This document shows positions 16,017-25,139 of a stretch of 64,000 bases of DNA, piece by piece. This stretch comes from Hyphococcus sp. (lineage in GTDB: Bacteria; Pseudomonadota; Alphaproteobacteria; Caulobacterales; Parvularculaceae). Where the stretch lies: the NCBI GenBank assembly GCA_028289605.1, contig JANQON010000001.1, positions 186,001 through 250,000 of the forward strand, written 5' to 3'. Numbering within the stretch: the stretch's first letter is position 1; every line of letters starts with the position of its first letter. Made by a program: the position numbers and the translations under genes. The notes under the pieces were generated by a model. It worked only from the letters and a program-made list of their open reading frames with translations, searched no databases and was not told the DNA's origin.

Positions 16017-17537
16017 TTACGCCGCTTCCTTTTTCGTCAGTCGCCACACTTCGCGCATTTTCGGGGGCGAGGCCTGCAGAATTGCGTTGCGGAAGATGCG
16101 CCCCATGATCCGCATCAGGAAGATCCCGAAAGCGAGCATCAGCGCCGTTGCGCCCAGGATTTCCCACATGGGCGGGTCCGCTGCGGCGCGCATCATAACC
16201 GCGTAAGGGGTGTAAATGGGGATCCAGGTCAGGATTGACGCCACGACGCCGTTCGGTTCCTGAAAGACCATAATCATGAACGGCAGCGGCGCAAAAACGA
16301 GCAGCATCACCGGCCCCATATAGGATTGCGCGTCCTGCAGGGAGTTGGAAACGGCCCCGATGGCGAGAAACAGCATCGCGAAAATGACATAGGCGCAAAG
16401 GAAGTAAAACAGATAGACCGCGAGCAGGTTTGACGAAAACAGTGTGTTCATGATGGTCGTCGCAACGCTCTCCTCCCCGCCGGTGTCGATCGTTGCGCTC
16501 ATGCCGATGCCGCCGGCGATGAAAATGGTCGGCATGGTCAGGCCGACGGCGCCGATACCAAGCAGTTTGCCCATCATCAGCTGATTGGCGGTCACCGACG
16601 ACAACAGGATCTCGACGATCTTGTTGGAGCGCTCTTCAATCGTGTTCGTCAGCAGAAGGTTGCCGACGCCGAAGATAATCACCAGCAGCATGTAGGTCAT
16701 GGCGGCCGGCAGGCCGGTTTCGATTCTATCCTGAAGGCCGAGTTCGGCTTCATCCGGCGCGCGGTCCGGCCGGAAAGATTTCACCGCAGCGCTAACGGCT
16801 TCAACGTCTGCGATGTCCTCCGGCGACACGCCGAGCGTTTCATAGCGTTCCCGCTTCAAGGCGTCGTTCAGCGCCCGGGAAACCCTCGCCTCCAACAGCG
16901 TGTCGGTGAGGTTTCGGCTCCAATATTGCGCCGGCGGCGCGTCGTCTTCGGCGCTGAAATCGCGCGGAATCAAAATCGCCGCGAACACCGTCTTACGTCC
17001 CTCGGGCGTCGAGACGGTCTTCTCCTCGAGCAAGTAAGGACGCAATGCGTCTTCAGCCTCTTTGAGACTTTCAGCGTTCGCCGCCTCCGGCGGCAAATCA
17101 ACCAGCCGGAAAGAGGCGGCGGGTTCGGGAAACGGGGGAACGCCGGCGCGCAGCCTATCTGTCGCCGCGGCGCGGGCGGCGTCGAGGCCGCCGGCCTCCT
17201 TGAAAGCGGCGATGCGCTGGTCGTCGATGCGGTCCGGCGCGAACGGCGCCGGCAAGGGGTCGGCGTCGGGCGCCATGCCCGCGCCGGCGTAGAGATCCCA
17301 GGCTTCCAGAAGGGCGCGCATGCGCCTGCGCTCGATCTCATCGACAATCGCCTGGGTGTAAACGCCTGTCTCATCATAAACGACGTAGTGGCGCACCGGT
17401 TTCGTGCGTTCGGCGATCCCGATCGCGGCGCTGACAGCGACGAAGCCCAAGGGAAACATCACAAGGAACAGCAAAAAGCCGCGCGAGAAAACATATTGCT
17501 TGTATTCGCGCCAGGCGATCAGGAGGATCTGTTTCAC
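16017..17537 (-). CDS. ABC-2 exporter permease (NatB-like)
   Basis: 506 residues: one N-terminal span (about 19-41), a large periplasmic domain of about 250 residues, then five or six spans. WREYKQYVFSRGFLLFLVMFP at the start and IEERSNKIVEILLSSVTANQLM before the second half are typical of the NatB/ABC2_membrane_3 group, linked to Na+ or drug export in other bacteria. Its start overlaps the end of the ATPase gene by 4 bases, so the two subunits are coupled. The convergent ParA-like gene ends 22 bases away. Confidence 0.9.
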   Translation of the reverse strand: MKQILLIAWREYKQYVFSRGFLLFLVMFPLGFVAVSAAIGIAERTKPVRHYVVYDETGVYTQAIVDEIERRRMRALLEAWDLYAGAGMAPDADPLPAPFAPDRIDDQRIAAFKEAGGLDAARAAATDRLRAGVPPFPEPAASFRLVDLPPEAANAESLKEAEDALRPYLLEEKTVSTPEGRKTVFAAILIPRDFSAEDDAPPAQYWSRNLTDTLLEARVSRALNDALKRERYETLGVSPEDIADVEAVSAAVKSFRPDRAPDEAELGLQDRIETGLPAAMTYMLLVIIFGVGNLLLTNTIEERSNKIVEILLSSVTANQLMMGKLLGIGAVGLTMPTIFIAGGIGMSATIDTGGEESVATTIMNTLFSSNLLAVYLFYFLCAYVIFAMLFLAIGAVSNSLQDAQSYMGPVMLLVFAPLPFMIMVFQEPNGVVASILTWIPIYTPYAVMMRAAADPPMWEILGATALMLAFGIFLMRIMGRIFRNAILQASPPKMREVWRLTKKEAA

Positions 17538-18496
17538 TCTGCGGCCTCCTTCATGGCGCCGGCGCTTTGACTTTCGTCTTCCTCGTCGCCGGCGAGCGCT
17601 ACGAATATGTCATGCAGCGTGGCGCCGGCCTGTTCAAAACGGCTGATCGAAATGCCTTGCGCAACGGCGCGGGCGAGAAAGTCCTGCGGGTTGGCGTGCT
17701 CCTCGAGCTCAATCTCGAAGGTCGTTTCCGCGCCGGAGACGTCTTCAACGCGGATAGCGGCGACGTCGCCCAGAGCCATCAGGTCTTCCATTTGCGCTGT
17801 GGTTCGCACATGCAGACGTTGGGCGAACGCTTCGCGCGCTTCCGACATCGTGCCCTCGAATCGTTTTTCACCGTGAGCGATAATCAAAAATCGATCACAC
17901 AAGCGCTCCGCATGCTGCATGACATGAGTTGAAAAGATGATGGTTCGCCCGGCCTCGCGTTGATTGCGTATCAGGTCTTCCAGCGTCTGCTGATTAATCG
18001 GATCGAGGCCGGAAAAAGGTTCGTCGAGGATGAGCAGTTCAGGATCATGTGCGATGGTGGCGAGAAGCTGCACCTTTTGCGCCATGCCTTTTGAAAGCGC
18101 TTCGTTCTTGGAGCGTGCAAACTCTGCAAGGCCGAACTCCTCCAGCAGCGCCATGGCCTTTCGATTCGCGTCGCGCCGCGACATGCCGCGCAGCTGCGCA
18201 AAGTATGAAATCGCGTCGACGGCCTTCATTTTTTTGTACAGGCCCCGCTCTTCCGGCAAATAGCCGATCCGGGCTCTCACCGGAATCGCGGATTTTGACC
18301 CCAACATCAGAATGCGTCCGGCCGACGGCTGTATGATGTCGAGCATCATGCGAAGCGTTGTCGTCTTGCCGGCGCCGTTGGGGCCCAGGAAACCGTAGAT
18401 TTCCCCTTGTTCGACCTGAAAGGACAGGTCGTTGACGGCGGTGAAGGCGCCGTACCGTTTCACCACATTCTCAAGGAGAACAACCGGTTGCGACAT
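17534..18496 (-). CDS. ABC exporter ATP-binding subunit (NatA-like)
   Basis: 320 residues with a complete ABC ATPase: Walker A GPNGAGKTT near residue 38, GYLPEERGLYKKM around the Q-loop, signature LSKGMAQK, Walker B LLILDEPFSGLDP and the switch STHVMQHAERLCD. The C-terminal 100 residues form the accessory domain common to DUF4162-type exporters. It energises the permease encoded directly downstream (4-base overlap). Substrate unknown. First gene of the two-gene operon. Confidence 0.93.
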   Translation of the reverse strand: MSQPVVLLENVVKRYGAFTAVNDLSFQVEQGEIYGFLGPNGAGKTTTLRMMLDIIQPSAGRILMLGSKSAIPVRARIGYLPEERGLYKKMKAVDAISYFAQLRGMSRRDANRKAMALLEEFGLAEFARSKNEALSKGMAQKVQLLATIAHDPELLILDEPFSGLDPINQQTLEDLIRNQREAGRTIIFSTHVMQHAERLCDRFLIIAHGEKRFEGTMSEAREAFAQRLHVRTTAQMEDLMALGDVAAIRVEDVSGAETTFEIELEEHANPQDFLARAVAQGISISRFEQAGATLHDIFVALAGDEEDESQSAGAMKEAAE

Positions 18497-18574
18497 TAAA
18501 TTCCTCTTGCCCGCCTACCCCGTGCCGGAATGACGGCTTATGCCAGAACGCCCGTTAAAGAAGCAATAAGCTTT

Positions 18575-19015
18575 CTACCAGCTGCCGGTGTTGTCCATGC
18601 TGACCCAGGGCTCGGCCGGCGCCAGGCTGGCCCCCTTCTGAAGAAGCTCAATCGAAATCCCGTCCGGGGATCGCACAAACGCCATATGACCGTCCCGGGG
18701 CGGCCGGTTGATGGTCACGCCGGCCTCCCTGAGCCGGGCGCAGGCGTCGTAGATATTCTCAACCCGGAACGCGAGATGACCAAAATTTCGTCCGCCGTCA
18801 TAGTCCTCCGTATCCCAATTATAGGTGAGTTCCACCAGCGGCGCTTTCTTTTCCCTGGCTTGCTCAACATCATCCGGTGCGGCGAGGAAGACCAGAGTGA
18901 AGCGCCCTTTCTCGTTCTCCATTCGGGAGACTTCAACAAGCCCGAGTTGATCACAGTAAAAATTTAACGACGCGTCCAGATCTTTCACGCGCACCATGGT
19001 GTGCAGGTATTGCAT
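18575..19015 (-). CDS. gloA: Lactoylglutathione lyase (glyoxalase I), VOC family
   Basis: 146 residues with paired vicinal-oxygen-chelate modules. Metal ligands are recognisable in order: His in YLHTMVRV, Glu in VELTYNWD, His in GHLAFRV and Glu in SIELLQ. The stretch NFYCDQLGL and RSPDGISIELLQ are diagnostic for GloA rather than other VOC enzymes. It isomerises the methylglyoxal-glutathione hemithioacetal to lactoylglutathione in the cytoplasm. ATG 19015 is chosen from homology and from GGAG 8 bases before it. Next upstream gene, on the same strand, is a membrane protein 25 bases away. Confidence 0.9.
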   Translation of the reverse strand: MQYLHTMVRVKDLDASLNFYCDQLGLVEVSRMENEKGRFTLVFLAAPDDVEQAREKKAPLVELTYNWDTEDYDGGRNFGHLAFRVENIYDACARLREAGVTINRPPRDGHMAFVRSPDGISIELLQKGASLAPAEPWVSMDNTGSW

Positions 19016-19040
19016 GGGGGGGGCTCCTTTTCGATTGCGT

Positions 19041-19583
19041 TTATTCGCGAGCGCGAATGATCTCGTCGCGCAGATATCCGGGTCGGTTTCGATGATAACG
19101 CCGCATAAAGAAGGCGACGATGGCGAGCCAGGAAAACAGCACGCCGAAAAAGTAGTAAAATCCGCCGAGATCGCGAACATAGTACAGCGCCGCTTCCGGC
19201 GGCGTTTCCCGGAAAAAGATCATCTTGCCGTCTTCAAGGAACAGGCGCTCTGCTGTGTCCACCGGCGCCGGAATGACGCCGGCGGCTTCCGCGCCCATCA
19301 AAATGGCGGCAAGCAATATGAAAATGACGGGCAGCGATAGAAAAAACGTCGCGGCCGCCGCGAGGGCGTAACCGGGAAAGCGCGGTTCGTTGACCCGCTT
19401 GTAGAGCGCGTTGAACTGCGACTCGTTGAGGTGACTGACGAATTCGGGCTCATGTTGTTGGTAATGCGCCCACTCGACGGCCGCGCCCTCGCGCAGTTCA
19501 TCGTCGATTCGCTTGCGCCAGCGCTGGTAGAGCACGCCTGCCGCGGCGAGGCCCAAAACAACAACCGTAAAAAAGACGACCAT
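19041..19583 (-). CDS. Hypothetical three-span membrane protein (180 aa)
   Basis: Not recognised. One N-terminal span (residues 1-19), a cytoplasmic charged segment with WAHYQQHEPEFVSHLNESQF, then spans at about 71-95 and 140-160 and a basic tail YHRNRPGYLRDEII. The Gln/Glu/Phe-rich segment before span 2 is the most distinctive part. It lies between gloA and the DUF2244 gene on the same strand and may be co-transcribed with them. Confidence 0.7.
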   Translation of the reverse strand: MVVFFTVVVLGLAAAGVLYQRWRKRIDDELREGAAVEWAHYQQHEPEFVSHLNESQFNALYKRVNEPRFPGYALAAAATFFLSLPVIFILLAAILMGAEAAGVIPAPVDTAERLFLEDGKMIFFRETPPEAALYYVRDLGGFYYFFGVLFSWLAIVAFFMRRYHRNRPGYLRDEIIRARE

Positions 19584-19624
19584 GAAGACTTCTCGCCGAC
19601 CCCTCCAAGAGGGTCCTCATTACC

Positions 19625-20176
19625 CTAGACGCGCGCCTTGCCCAAGGCGCCTTCAAGGGCGTCCGCAAATCGCTCGCGCTCCTCCGGCGCCAGAAAGCTC
19701 CCCAGGATCAGCGTTTCGCCCTTGGACGTGACGCGAACCTGGCTCTCGTGTTGGGCCGGTCGGTCGATGGAAACGCGGGTCCAGGCGGGCTGAAGGCGCC
19801 AACGGGTTTCGTGTCCGGAGGGCAGCACGCGTGAGATCCACAGATCGTCTTCGGTGACCCGAACGCGTTCGCGCAAGCGCCCCTGGCGGTAAGACAGCTT
19901 GAAGGCGAGCCACACGAGAAAGACGTCGAGACCGCAAAACCCGATCACCGGCCAGGCCCCGATGGCGAAGAAATAGAGGCCGAAAAAGAAGTTCGCCGCG
20001 ATCACGACGGCCATCACCGCCAGAAACCCCGCCGCAGGCAGCGATCGATTGGGATAGAGCACCGCGTCAAAAATGTGATCGCCGCGTCCATGATCGGGGG
20101 GATCGAGTTCGCGGGCGCGCCCCTTCATCACCGGCGCCATGGTTTCAATATCGCGAGCGCGTTTCATCGCCGCCAA
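19625..20176 (-). CDS. DUF2244 membrane protein
   Basis: 183 residues with two adjacent spans (about residues 47-70 and 74-93) after a short soluble N-terminus, and a soluble C-terminal beta-rich domain. The family features are LYPNRSLPAAGF just before the first span and RVRVTEDDLWISR after the second. DUF2244 genes are found beside nth in many alphaproteobacteria, as here (divergent, 108 bases). The role is unknown. Met4 is an alternative start. Confidence 0.85.
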   Translation of the reverse strand: MAAMKRARDIETMAPVMKGRARELDPPDHGRGDHIFDAVLYPNRSLPAAGFLAVMAVVIAANFFFGLYFFAIGAWPVIGFCGLDVFLVWLAFKLSYRQGRLRERVRVTEDDLWISRVLPSGHETRWRLQPAWTRVSIDRPAQHESQVRVTSKGETLILGSFLAPEERERFADALEGALGKARV

Positions 20177-20284
20177 CTCTAAGCGCCGACGCGCGCAGCG
20201 GCAATGTCGGGATCGGCGTCTTTACCTGTGAACGCCGCGCGTTATGGTCGCGGGCCGTTCCTCATTAAGGATAATCGCCGCCAT

Positions 20285-21037
20285 ATGCCCCGCAAGATGA
20301 CACGCGCCAACGCAGCCGTCCTGTTTGAGCGACTGTCGGCGGCGACGCCGACGCCGGAAACGGAACTGCATTACAAAAATCCCTACACGCTGGTCGTCGC
20401 GGTGGCGTTGTCCGCGCAGGCGACAGACGAAGGCGTCAATCGGGCGACCGGCCCCTTGTTTGAAATCGCCGACACGCCGCAAAAAATGGCGGCGCTCGGC
20501 GAAGAAGCCCTCGGCGGTTACATCAAGACGATCGGGCTCTGGCGCAACAAAGCGAAGAACGTCATTGCCCTGTCGAAAATGCTGATTGAGGATTTCGACG
20601 GCGAGGTGCCTCAGGAGCGCGAGGCGCTGGAACGTCTGCCGGGCGTTGGTCGAAAGACCGCGAATGTGGTGTTGAACGTCGCCTTCGGTCAGCCGACCAT
20701 CGCCGTCGACACGCACATCTTTCGCGTCTCGAACAGAACCGGGCTCGCGCCCGGGAAGAATCCGCTGGAAGTCGAGCTGGCCCTTGAAAAATCGACGCCC
20801 GAGCCATTTCTGCAGCACGCCCATCATTGGCTCATTCTGCATGGGCGCTATGTTTGTAAGGCGCGAACCCCCGAATGCTGGCGATGCGCCATCGATGATC
20901 TTTGTCAGTTCAAGGACAAAGTGAAAGAGCCGAAGACCGCCAGGTCGAAAGCAAAAAGCCCGGCCAAGCCAATCGGTAAACTAAAGGCGGCGGCGCCAAA
21001 GAAAAAGAAAACGGCCAGGAGCAAGAAACGAGCATGA
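20285..21037 (+). CDS. nth: Endonuclease III (DNA glycosylase/AP lyase)
   Basis: 250 residues; removes oxidised pyrimidines and cleaves the abasic site in base-excision repair. Helix-hairpin-helix LPGVGRKTANVV with catalytic Lys124, catalytic Asp142 in VDTHIFRVSNR, and a 4Fe-4S cluster loop with Cys at 191, 198, 201 and 207 (C-x6-C-x2-C-x5-C). ATG 20285 follows AAGGA and starts the homology; an upstream in-frame ATG (20204) is less likely. A Lys/Ala/Pro-rich tail of about 35 residues extends past the cluster and may bind DNA; its end overlaps the pyrF start by 4 bases. Confidence 0.95.
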   Translation: MPRKMTRANAAVLFERLSAATPTPETELHYKNPYTLVVAVALSAQATDEGVNRATGPLFEIADTPQKMAALGEEALGGYIKTIGLWRNKAKNVIALSKMLIEDFDGEVPQEREALERLPGVGRKTANVVLNVAFGQPTIAVDTHIFRVSNRTGLAPGKNPLEVELALEKSTPEPFLQHAHHWLILHGRYVCKARTPECWRCAIDDLCQFKDKVKEPKTARSKAKSPAKPIGKLKAAAPKKKKTARSKKRA

Positions 21038-21729
21038 ACCCGCATGACAGAATCATCATCGCGCTTGATGTCGCTGACGCGGCGCGGGCTTCCGCTGTCG
21101 TCGAGGCCGTCGGCGAGGCCGGGAGGTTTTACAAGATCGGTTACCAGCTGATGCCGGTCGGAGGGCTCGACCTGGCGGCGAAACTGTCCGCCGCTGAAAA
21201 GAAAGTGTTTTTGGATTTCAAGTTTCACGACATCGGCGCAACAGTGGAGCGCGGCGTGGCGAGCGTTGTGAAATTGGGCGGCGACTTTCTGACCGTCCAT
21301 GCCGAGCCGGATGTCCTGAAAGGCGCCGTGGCCGGGCGCGGCGATGACAAGCGCCTGAAGATTTTGGGCGTCACCGTCCTGACCAGCCTCGATCAGGCGG
21401 CGCTGCAGCGCGCAGGGATCGACATGCCGGTCGATCAACTTGTTTTGAAGAGAGCCGAATTCGCGGCTGAAGCCGGCGCGGACGGCGTCGTCGCATCCGC
21501 CAGGGAAGCGGCCGCCATCAAGGCGCGGTTCGGCGACGCCTTGAAAATCGTGACGCCGGGCATACGTCCCGCGGGCTCCGCCGTCCATGACCAAAAACGG
21601 GTTGTCACGCCTGGCGATGCGGTTCGGGCGGGCGCGGATTATCTGGTGGTTGGCCGGCCGATCGTCGCCGCAGATCATCCGCACGCAGCAGCATCCGCGA
21701 TTGCGCAGGAAATCGCGGACGTAGTCTAG
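21034..21729 (+). CDS. pyrF: Orotidine 5'-phosphate decarboxylase
   Basis: 231-residue TIM-barrel enzyme for the last step of UMP synthesis. Seen: IIIALDVADAARA at the first strand, the catalytic FLDFKFHDIGATV with the Asp-Lys-Asp set, TVHAEPDVL, and the phosphate-binding VTPGIRP and DYLVVGRPI. Normal length. The ATG overlaps the nth stop (ATGA), so translation is coupled to the repair gene. A GC-rich hairpin follows 50 bases downstream. Confidence 0.95.
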   Translation: MNPHDRIIIALDVADAARASAVVEAVGEAGRFYKIGYQLMPVGGLDLAAKLSAAEKKVFLDFKFHDIGATVERGVASVVKLGGDFLTVHAEPDVLKGAVAGRGDDKRLKILGVTVLTSLDQAALQRAGIDMPVDQLVLKRAEFAAEAGADGVVASAREAAAIKARFGDALKIVTPGIRPAGSAVHDQKRVVTPGDAVRAGADYLVVGRPIVAADHPHAAASAIAQEIADVV

Positions 21730-21780
21730 GCCGTTTTGCGCCGCCCGGCGCGATGCGATACGTTATGAACAGGAATTGAG

Positions 21781-21802
21781 AGGGGGCGGCAAAGCCCCCC
21801 TT
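21781..21802 (+). terminator. GC-rich hairpin after pyrF
   Basis: AGGGGGC (21781-21787) pairs with GCCCCCT in 21794-21801 around the loop ggcaaa. No clear T-run follows, so termination would be weak or factor-assisted; it could also shape the leader of the next gene, whose start is 15-20 bases on. Confidence 0.35.
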
Positions 21803-21817
21803 AAGCACAGGGATGGA

Positions 21818-23587
21818 ATGGGAATGGCCGATCCGGTCAAGCGCGTGGAGCGCCGATCAAAACGCACTATTTTCAGCGCGTATCTCACGAGCGCGCGAAA
21901 GAACGGCGCATCCACTGTCGCGCTGACGGATGGCGACGGCAAAAAGTTCACGTTCAAAGACCTGACCCGCGCCGCCTTTGCGCTTGGCGGCGCGATTGCG
22001 CGCATGACGACGCCTAAGGAACGGGTTGGCGTGCTGTTACCGACCGGCGCCGGCGCGATGATCGCCTTTTTTGCGTTGTTGTCGCGCGGGCGCGTCCCTG
22101 CGATGCTGAATTTTACGTCCGGCCCGAAAAATATCCTGGCCGCGTGTCAGGCGGCAGAAGTGACGAAAATCATCACCGCTAAAAAGTTTGTCGACATCGC
22201 CGGGCTTGAAAAACTGATGAGCGAGCTGGGGGCCGGCGCTGAGCTCATCTATCTCGAAGACGTGCGCGAAACGCTCACCTGGCGCGACAAGGCGTTGGCG
22301 CTATTGGGGCCGGTTGTTCCGAGCCTGACGACCGCGCATCCGAAGTTCGACGATACGGGCGTTGTGCTGTTTACGTCCGGCACGGAAGGGGCGCCCAAGG
22401 GCGTTGCACTGTCGCACCGAAACATCATTGCCAATACAGAACAAATCTCCGAACACGTCACGCTGTTGCCGACCGATATCTTTTTCAATCCGCTACCTAC
22501 GTTTCACTGTTATGGGCTTACCGCCGGCGCCCTTTGGCCCATCCTCAACGGCCATCCGGTTGTTTTGCACCCCTCCCCCCTGCAGGTGAAAATCATCCCG
22601 AAGCGGATCTTTGAGACCGGGTCGACCGTTCTCTTCGCCACGGATACGTTTTTGTCGCAATATATGCGCGCCAGTGAAGACGGCGCCATGTCGTCGCTGC
22701 GCATTGCGGTATGCGGCGCGGAGCGCGTGCGCGACGAAACGCGTCAAGCGGCGGAGAAGCGGTTCGGTTTTGAGGTGCTGGAAGGCTACGGCGTCACCGA
22801 AGCGTCGCCGGTGCTTGCCGCGAACCAACCCGGCGATATCCGTTCCGGCACGGTCGGAAAAATGTTGCCGGCGGTGGAGACGCGCCTTGAGCCCGTGGAG
22901 GGGCTTGAAAATGCGGGCCGCCTGCATGTGCGCGGGCCAAACATCATGAAAGGATACTTGACCGCCGACGAGCCCGGCGTCGTCAAGCCGCCGAAAGAAG
23001 GCTGGCATGACACCGGCGATGTCGTCGCCATTGACGAGCGCGGTTATGTATCGATCCGCGGCCGGCTCAAACGCTTTGCGAAAATCGGCGGCGAGATGGT
23101 GTCATTGGCGGTTGTCGAAAACTGCGCGTCGGCGGTCTGGCCGGACAACCTGCATGCGGCCGCAATCCTGCCTGACCCCAAAAAGGGCGAGCAGATTATT
23201 CTGGTCACGGATCGCATAGACGCGCCGCGCGGATTGTTGCTCGCCTGGGCGCAATCGCACGGCGTCGCCGAGCTGGCGGTGCCGAAGAAGATTGTGGAAG
23301 TCGAAGAATTGCCGGTTCTGGGCACCGGCAAGATCGATTACCTCAAGGTCAAAACGATCGCGGAAGAAGCGCTCTTCGCCCGCGCCGAGGAAGCGGCTGC
23401 GTCGCCTGCGCCGGAACCCAGCAAAAAAGAGCTGAAGCAAAAAGCCGCCGAAGAACGCGCTGAAAAGAAACGCCTGGAAAAAGAAGCGAAAGCGGCCGAA
23501 AAAGCCGCCAAAGAAAACGAACAGATTGCAGAGGCGCCGCCAGGCGCATCCAATGACAACAGGGATGTGAAAGACGCTGCGGAGTAA
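21818..23587 (+). CDS. AMP-dependent acyl-activating enzyme, Aas C-terminal-like
   Basis: 589 residues of the ANL superfamily (acyl-CoA/acyl-ACP synthetases). VLFTSGTEGAPKGVALSHRN is the ATP-binding P-loop, EGYGVTEASPVLA the adenine/acyl motif, WHDTGDVV and RLKRFAKIGGEMVSL the hinge region, and GTGKIDYLKV holds the catalytic Lys. It best matches the acyl-ACP synthetase half of Aas, which re-acylates lysophospholipids, but the PlsC half is absent here. After the enzyme comes a Lys/Glu/Ala coiled-coil tail of about 70 residues, which is unusual. ATG 21818 follows AGGGATGGA; ATG 21824 is also possible. Confidence 0.85.
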   Translation: MGMADPVKRVERRSKRTIFSAYLTSARKNGASTVALTDGDGKKFTFKDLTRAAFALGGAIARMTTPKERVGVLLPTGAGAMIAFFALLSRGRVPAMLNFTSGPKNILAACQAAEVTKIITAKKFVDIAGLEKLMSELGAGAELIYLEDVRETLTWRDKALALLGPVVPSLTTAHPKFDDTGVVLFTSGTEGAPKGVALSHRNIIANTEQISEHVTLLPTDIFFNPLPTFHCYGLTAGALWPILNGHPVVLHPSPLQVKIIPKRIFETGSTVLFATDTFLSQYMRASEDGAMSSLRIAVCGAERVRDETRQAAEKRFGFEVLEGYGVTEASPVLAANQPGDIRSGTVGKMLPAVETRLEPVEGLENAGRLHVRGPNIMKGYLTADEPGVVKPPKEGWHDTGDVVAIDERGYVSIRGRLKRFAKIGGEMVSLAVVENCASAVWPDNLHAAAILPDPKKGEQIILVTDRIDAPRGLLLAWAQSHGVAELAVPKKIVEVEELPVLGTGKIDYLKVKTIAEEALFARAEEAAASPAPEPSKKELKQKAAEERAEKKRLEKEAKAAEKAAKENEQIAEAPPGASNDNRDVKDAAE

Positions 23588-23591
23588 CGCG

Positions 23592-25130
23592 CTACGGCGT
23601 CAGCCGCGCTGCGGCGGCGGCGCGCTCGACCTCCTCATCCGTTGTCGGCGGTTCTTCGTCCGACGCTGCTTCATCGACGACTTCGCCGGTATCGGCGTTG
23701 TCGTCACCGGTCGCTGACGTCTCCGTTACCGCCGCTTCATCGGCAGGTTGCGGTTCCTCGTTCGCCGGCGGCGGCGGTTCCGCATCTGCAACGGGCGGCG
23801 CTGTCAACAAACGCAACTCGTCTTCGGTAATTGGCTGGCCGACGTCTTCAAGGGGCGGCGGCGCGAGACGTCCGTGATCCATGAATTCGCGCACCAGCCT
23901 GGCCCAACCCGCCCGCGTGAAATGGAAAGCGCCGTCTGCGCCCGGCCGCGGATCGCGCGGCGCCGACGCGGCGCGTTCAAGCCACCCCTTGCCGGCCTTT
24001 TCGCCGTGCAGACCGGCGGCGGCGACCGACATCAACGTATAGACATGCGCGTCCGGGCCGGTCTTTATCAGCGGCTCCAGCGCGGTCATCGCTGTTGCGT
24101 GTTCTCCTGCGAGATTTGCGGCCCGCGCCCGAAGCAATGCCGCCTCTGCAGCGTCGGGATTTTTCGCAGCCAGTTTGTTCAGCTTTTCAGCGCGTTTTTC
24201 CGGCGTTTCGTTCCGGTAGATTTGATCGAATGCGCGGATGAGCGCCGGGTGCGCTTCCTTTGAAAAAGCCGTTTCGATCACCGCGGCCGCTTTCCCGGTT
24301 TTTCCCTTGTCCGCATACAACTCCGCCGCCAACGATGCGGCAGGCGCTAACGCCGGCGCCAGTTTCAGCGCCGCCTCAGCCTCTGAAAGCGCCGTCTCCG
24401 GATCGTCTGAGGCGCGAGCCGCATACGCGTCGGCCGTGAACAATGCGGCGGCGGCGCGGTCGGCTTTTTCCGGATCAATAAGGTTGTTGCGTTTGCCCTT
24501 GGCGACGGCGTCGCGCGTTTCGCCCCAAGCGCCCCGCTCCAGGCCAAGATCGACAACGGAATGAAACGCCCAGCCCGCATTGGCGCGCAAGGCGAAAGCG
24601 CGTTCTGCGTATTCCTGCGCCTTTTTTTGGTCGCCGCGTTTGATCGCCTGCGCGTAGAGCCCCTTTAGGCCGAGAAACTCAGTCTCCGGCGCTTCCAGCA
24701 TGGCGGAAAAACTGGATCGCGCCGCGTCTTCATCGCCGGACAGCTGCGCGGCCTGCGCTGTCAGCAAACGCGTCAGCGACAGATCATGGAGGTGTTTCTG
24801 CGCCACCCTGGCGTGATGAGATGCGTCGGCGGCGTCGCCGACGGCGACGGCTTCCAGGCCGCGCGTCAGCGCCGCGACGCCGCGCTCTCGTTTTGCCTCG
24901 GCGTCCTTCGCGCGAATTTTCGCCGGCAATTGAAGGATGTCCTTGATTTTGTGCGTCGCGTAAATGGTCGCGAAAAATAGCGCCGCAAGGGCGCCCAGCA
25001 CAAACCAGGACGGGCTGTCAAAGGCTTGTCCGAACGCCTCGCCGCTGATGCGGCTGTCGAAAGTCATCAGCACGGTGATCGTGCCGGCCAGCAGGACAAG
25101 CCAAAGTAGAAAGATCAGTATACGAGTCAT
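23592..25130 (-). CDS. hemY: HemY-like membrane TPR protein
   Basis: 512 residues: two N-terminal spans (about 3-22 and 42-60), the HemY_N segment, then helical TPR-like repeats up to about residue 400 and a disordered acidic Pro/Glu tail. HemY here is the inner-membrane TPR protein of the haem-gene cluster, not protoporphyrinogen oxidase. It follows mic60 on the same strand after 9 bases, the conserved hemD-mic60-hemY order of alphaproteobacteria, which links it to tetrapyrrole synthesis or membrane shaping. Its exact role is not settled. Confidence 0.88.
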   Translation of the reverse strand: MTRILIFLLWLVLLAGTITVLMTFDSRISGEAFGQAFDSPSWFVLGALAALFFATIYATHKIKDILQLPAKIRAKDAEAKRERGVAALTRGLEAVAVGDAADASHHARVAQKHLHDLSLTRLLTAQAAQLSGDEDAARSSFSAMLEAPETEFLGLKGLYAQAIKRGDQKKAQEYAERAFALRANAGWAFHSVVDLGLERGAWGETRDAVAKGKRNNLIDPEKADRAAAALFTADAYAARASDDPETALSEAEAALKLAPALAPAASLAAELYADKGKTGKAAAVIETAFSKEAHPALIRAFDQIYRNETPEKRAEKLNKLAAKNPDAAEAALLRARAANLAGEHATAMTALEPLIKTGPDAHVYTLMSVAAAGLHGEKAGKGWLERAASAPRDPRPGADGAFHFTRAGWARLVREFMDHGRLAPPPLEDVGQPITEDELRLLTAPPVADAEPPPPANEEPQPADEAAVTETSATGDDNADTGEVVDEAASDEEPPTTDEEVERAAAAARLTP

Positions 25131-25139
25131 ATGCGGTGT

